Shown piece by piece: positions 61,410 to 64,000 of a stretch of DNA of 64,000 nt. Under the pieces are notes generated by a model. The model was not told the origin of the DNA and did no database searches. It saw nothing but the letters and a program-made list of their open reading frames with translations. Position numbers and translations under genes: made by a program. This DNA comes from an uncultured Bacteroidales bacterium. Its GTDB lineage: Bacteria > Bacteroidota > Bacteroidia > Bacteroidales > Muribaculaceae. Position 1 is the first letter of the stretch. Each line of letters starts with the position of its first letter. The stretch is taken from NCBI GenBank assembly GCA_902800715.1, contig CADCFN010000010.1, forward strand, positions 62,001-126,000, read 5' to 3'.

Positions 61410-62987
61410 ATGGCAACCTCAAAAAATAAGAGCGTCAACCGCATGTCGCCGCGAGAGAAGATGATTAACCTCATGTACATCGTCTTGACGGCCATGCTTG
61501 CACTGAACGTGTCGAGCGACGTGCTCAACGGTTTCAGTCAAGTGGAAGATGGTTTGACCCGCTCCAACCGCACCATCACGGCGCGTAACCAAGCCCTCTA
61601 TGGCCAGCTTCAGGCCTTCAACGAGAAGAACCCCGAGAAAGGCAAAATCTGGTTGGACAAGGCTACCCAAGTGGTGGGAGAGACCGATAAGCTCTTTAAC
61701 TATATCGACTCGCTCAAATTGGAGATTGTGCGCCATGCCGATGGCGAGGATGCTGATGTCCATAACATCCGCAACCGTGACAATCTGGATGCCGCCAGCG
61801 AGGTGATGCTCGCCGCAACCGGAGGAAAGGGCAAATTGCTGCGTACGCGTATCGACCAGTACCGGCAGTTCGTCACCTCGTTCCTCGAGGACCCCGAGAA
61901 ACGCAAGAACCTGGAGGCCGCACTCTCGACAGTGCCCCCCAAGACCACAAAATACGATATCAGCAAGAAGACTTGGGAAGATTTCATGTTTGACAACATG
62001 CCCTGTATCGCTGCCGTCACACTGCTTACCAAACTGCAGAACGACGTGCGCTATGCCGAGGGTGAGGTGTTGAACCAGATGCTCACCAATGTCGATTTGG
62101 GTGACCTGCGTGTAAACCTGGTCAACGCGTTTGTGGTACCTGACTCGCGCATCGTGATGCGTGGCACCAAGTACAGCGCACAGATTGTGCTCGCTGCTAT
62201 CGATACCACCCAGCGACCCGTTGTCTATGTCAACGGCAGCCGCTTGGCTAACAACACTGGCCTTTATGAGGTGGGAACCGGCAAGGCCGGCAAGTATGAG
62301 TATTCAGGTTGGATCGAGGTGCTGGGACGCGACGGCACGGTGACACGCCGTGACTTCAAGTCGAGCTACACCGTCATCGACCCCTTGGCTACCATCAGCG
62401 CCACGATGATGAACGTCCTCTATGCCGGTATCAACAACCCCATCAGCATTGCTGTGCCGGGTGTGCCCCAGGGCAGTATCAGCGCTACAATGACCAACGG
62501 TACGCTCACCAAGAGCGGAGAAGGATGGATTGCCCATCCCACCAAGGTCGGTGCCGAGTGCGTCATCTCGGTAACTGCCGAGATGGACGGACAGCGCACC
62601 AATGTGGGCAGCACCACCTTCAGGGTGCGTAAGTTGCCCGACCCGACGCCTTTCATCACCTATAAGGATGCCAATGGCCAGACCAACCGTTTCAAGGGCG
62701 GTAAGTTCTCCAAGGCCCTCCTTATGGCCGCTCCTGGACTGGATGCAGCTATCGACGATGACATGTTGAATATCGACTACAAGGTCGTGTCGTTTGAGAC
62801 CGTCTTTGTTGATGCCATGGGCAACGGTATCCCCGAGATGTCTAACGGCTCCCAGTTCTCTGAGCGTCAGAAGACCCGTATGCGCAGCTTGCAGCGCGGC
62901 AAGTTCTTCCTGATTCGTAACGTCAAGGCCACTGGACCCGATGGTATCACGCGTACCATCTCGTCGATGGATGTCACCGTAAATTAA
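61410..62987 (+). CDS. porM: PorM/GldM type IX secretion periplasmic shaft protein
   Basis: This 525-aa protein has a single N-terminal membrane helix (about residues 18-36, MINLMYIVLTAMLALNVSSD) and four periplasmic domains, the last starting near PLATISATMMNVLYAGINNP. It has the length expected for GldM. It spans the periplasm as a dimer, transmitting motor force from PorL to the PorK-PorN ring. The spacing to porL (76 nt) and porN (32 nt) fits one operon. Confidence 0.94.
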   Translation: MATSKNKSVNRMSPREKMINLMYIVLTAMLALNVSSDVLNGFSQVEDGLTRSNRTITARNQALYGQLQAFNEKNPEKGKIWLDKATQVVGETDKLFNYIDSLKLEIVRHADGEDADVHNIRNRDNLDAASEVMLAATGGKGKLLRTRIDQYRQFVTSFLEDPEKRKNLEAALSTVPPKTTKYDISKKTWEDFMFDNMPCIAAVTLLTKLQNDVRYAEGEVLNQMLTNVDLGDLRVNLVNAFVVPDSRIVMRGTKYSAQIVLAAIDTTQRPVVYVNGSRLANNTGLYEVGTGKAGKYEYSGWIEVLGRDGTVTRRDFKSSYTVIDPLATISATMMNVLYAGINNPISIAVPGVPQGSISATMTNGTLTKSGEGWIAHPTKVGAECVISVTAEMDGQRTNVGSTTFRVRKLPDPTPFITYKDANGQTNRFKGGKFSKALLMAAPGLDAAIDDDMLNIDYKVVSFETVFVDAMGNGIPEMSNGSQFSERQKTRMRSLQRGKFFLIRNVKATGPDGITRTISSMDVTVN

Positions 62988-63019
62988 TCAAACTGGAATT
63001 AAACTGAACATTTAGGAAT

Positions 63020-64000
63020 ATGAAAACTCTTAGATTGATTATTGCTCTCTTGCTTATCGGCTTCGCCCTGGGTGCCAATGCCCAAGTCACGAAGCGTAGC
63101 GGTAACGATCCCCGCGGCAAGAAAGACAAAAAAGAGGGTGGGGTGGCCATCACCGACCGCCAGCAATCGTTCTATGAGGTCAAGGAACCGCATGATGCCG
63201 ACCTCCAGTGGATGAAGGTCATCTACCGTTCCATCGATTTGACCAAGGGTAAGAATGCCGCACTGTTCTATCCGGAACTGCCCAACGAGGATGGTGCCAA
63301 CCTGTATTTCATCATCATGCGCCTGATGGCCAAAAACCAGCTCACCGCATACGAATACCTGCCTGATGGACGAGAAATGTTCACCGACGAGTATAAGGTC
63401 AAGATGGAAGACGTGATTACCCGTTTCCAGCTCTATATGACCGAGGCCAAAGGAAGCACCGAGAAGAATCCGCTCTACGAGTTTGAGGATGCTGACATCC
63501 GCGGTAACGAGGTGTTGTGCTATTATGTGATTGAGAAGTGGGAGTTTGACACCCGCAGCAACCAGATGAGGCCTCGCGTCGAGGCGCTGTGTCCCGTGCT
63601 GATGCAGGTGGACGATTTCACTGGCGAATCGATGGGCTATCCCATGTTCTGGGTGAAGTTGAACGACATCCGCCCCTACATGGCACAGCAGTATGTCTTC
63701 ACCGATGACGACAACAACCTGGCCCGTTACAGCATTGACGATTTCTTCAAGCTGAACATGTACTCTGGCGAAATCATCAAGACCAAGAACCTGCGCAACA
63801 AGCCGCTGAAAGAGCTCTTCCCCGATGCCAAAGCCTACAAGCACGCTCAGGACAGCATCGAACAGCGACTGCGCAGCTTCAACCAGGACCTTTGGGTTCC
63901 GCCTCTGGAGGTGCTGCAGGCCCGTGCCGAAGCCGAGGAGAAAGCCCGCGCCGAAGCCGAGGGTGAACTTGAAGAGGGCGAGGAAGGCGCCGAAGTGGCA
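63020..64000 (+). CDS. porN: PorN/GldN type IX secretion ring protein (3' end outside window)
   Basis: The 327 codons visible run open to the window edge. The protein has a signal peptide (to about residue 21, GANAQ) and the GldN body (YEVKEPHDADLQWMKVIYRS, then NQLTAYEYLPDGREMFTDEY and GYPMFWVKLNDIRPY). The last visible part is an Ala/Glu-rich repeat (RAEAEEKARAEAEGELEEGE), likely a disordered or coiled tail. PorN binds PorK in the outer-membrane-associated ring and contacts PorM. The ATG at 63020 is the first in-frame Met and starts the signal peptide. Confidence 0.93.
   Translation, partial: MKTLRLIIALLLIGFALGANAQVTKRSGNDPRGKKDKKEGGVAITDRQQSFYEVKEPHDADLQWMKVIYRSIDLTKGKNAALFYPELPNEDGANLYFIIMRLMAKNQLTAYEYLPDGREMFTDEYKVKMEDVITRFQLYMTEAKGSTEKNPLYEFEDADIRGNEVLCYYVIEKWEFDTRSNQMRPRVEALCPVLMQVDDFTGESMGYPMFWVKLNDIRPYMAQQYVFTDDDNNLARYSIDDFFKLNMYSGEIIKTKNLRNKPLKELFPDAKAYKHAQDSIEQRLRSFNQDLWVPPLEVLQARAEAEEKARAEAEGELEEGEEGAEVA

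Noticed and set aside
1-64000. tRNA, rRNA or known riboswitch
   Set aside because: No cloverleaf-type gene, ribosomal RNA segment or familiar riboswitch core was recognised by reading both strands. A covariance-model search was not possible here.

Overview
The window is a chromosomal segment of a Bacteroidota bacterium, almost certainly order Bacteroidales. The evidence is SusC/SusD pairs, a complete starch-utilisation set, a type IX secretion (T9SS) core cluster, Bacteroidota-type TAnnTTTG -7 boxes in most gaps, and no Shine-Dalgarno-led starts. A gut lineage such as Muribaculaceae or Prevotellaceae fits, but the family cannot be fixed from sequence alone. No rRNA, tRNA, CRISPR array, prophage or transposase gene was recognised.

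Layout. 1-3.3 kb: a SusC-like receptor cut by the left edge. 3.7-5.8 kb: a PafA-type phosphatase and a small GxxExxY gene inside a repeat-bounded cassette. 5.8-23.3 kb: the starch locus, with a LacI regulator divergent from susC-susD-susE-susF, an alpha-amylase and a GH53 galactanase, then a methyltransferase, a neopullulanase (SusA) and a C10 peptidase. 23.4-25.8 kb: divergent murF and ddl. 25.8-26.7 kb: a second repeat-bounded cassette carrying a four-helix-bundle gene. 26.7-32.6 kb: an operon for a sugar transporter, 4-alpha-glucanotransferase and pullulanase. 32.8-37.5 kb: ychF, then glycosyltransferase, radical SAM, glycosyltransferase. 37.5-44.3 kb: a segment bounded by inverted copies of a 221-bp non-coding element and holding CotH, an AAA ATPase, an MBOAT acyltransferase and an SGNH protein. 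44.3-54.6 kb: a minus-strand exopolysaccharide operon (Wzx, Wza, Wzc, Wzy, two glycosyltransferases, a beta-helix protein). 54.8-57 kb: two acyltransferase-3 genes. 57-64 kb: porT, porP, porK, porL, porM and a partial porN.

How it works together. Starch is bound and imported by SusC/D/E/F, cut by the amylase, pullulanase and neopullulanase, and oligosaccharides enter the cytoplasm through the MFS carrier for MalQ. Three sites matching GCAANCGNTTGC lie 56, 58 and 56 nt upstream of TAnnTTTG boxes before susC, the amylase gene and the transporter operon. They tie these units into one probable LacI-family regulon, with geometry that suggests activation.

Most unusual content. (1) Two unrelated small genes (GxxExxY and four-helix-bundle) are each flanked by inverted arrays of 9-bp units (ACAAGAAAT-type and ACGGATAAA-type). 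(2) Hairpin-forming arrays of 7-bp units sit directly before several start codons. (3) A 6.3-kb segment lies between inverted 221-bp multi-hairpin repeats. (4) Dockerin-like calcium-binding repeats occur on four exported proteins with no cohesin in view.
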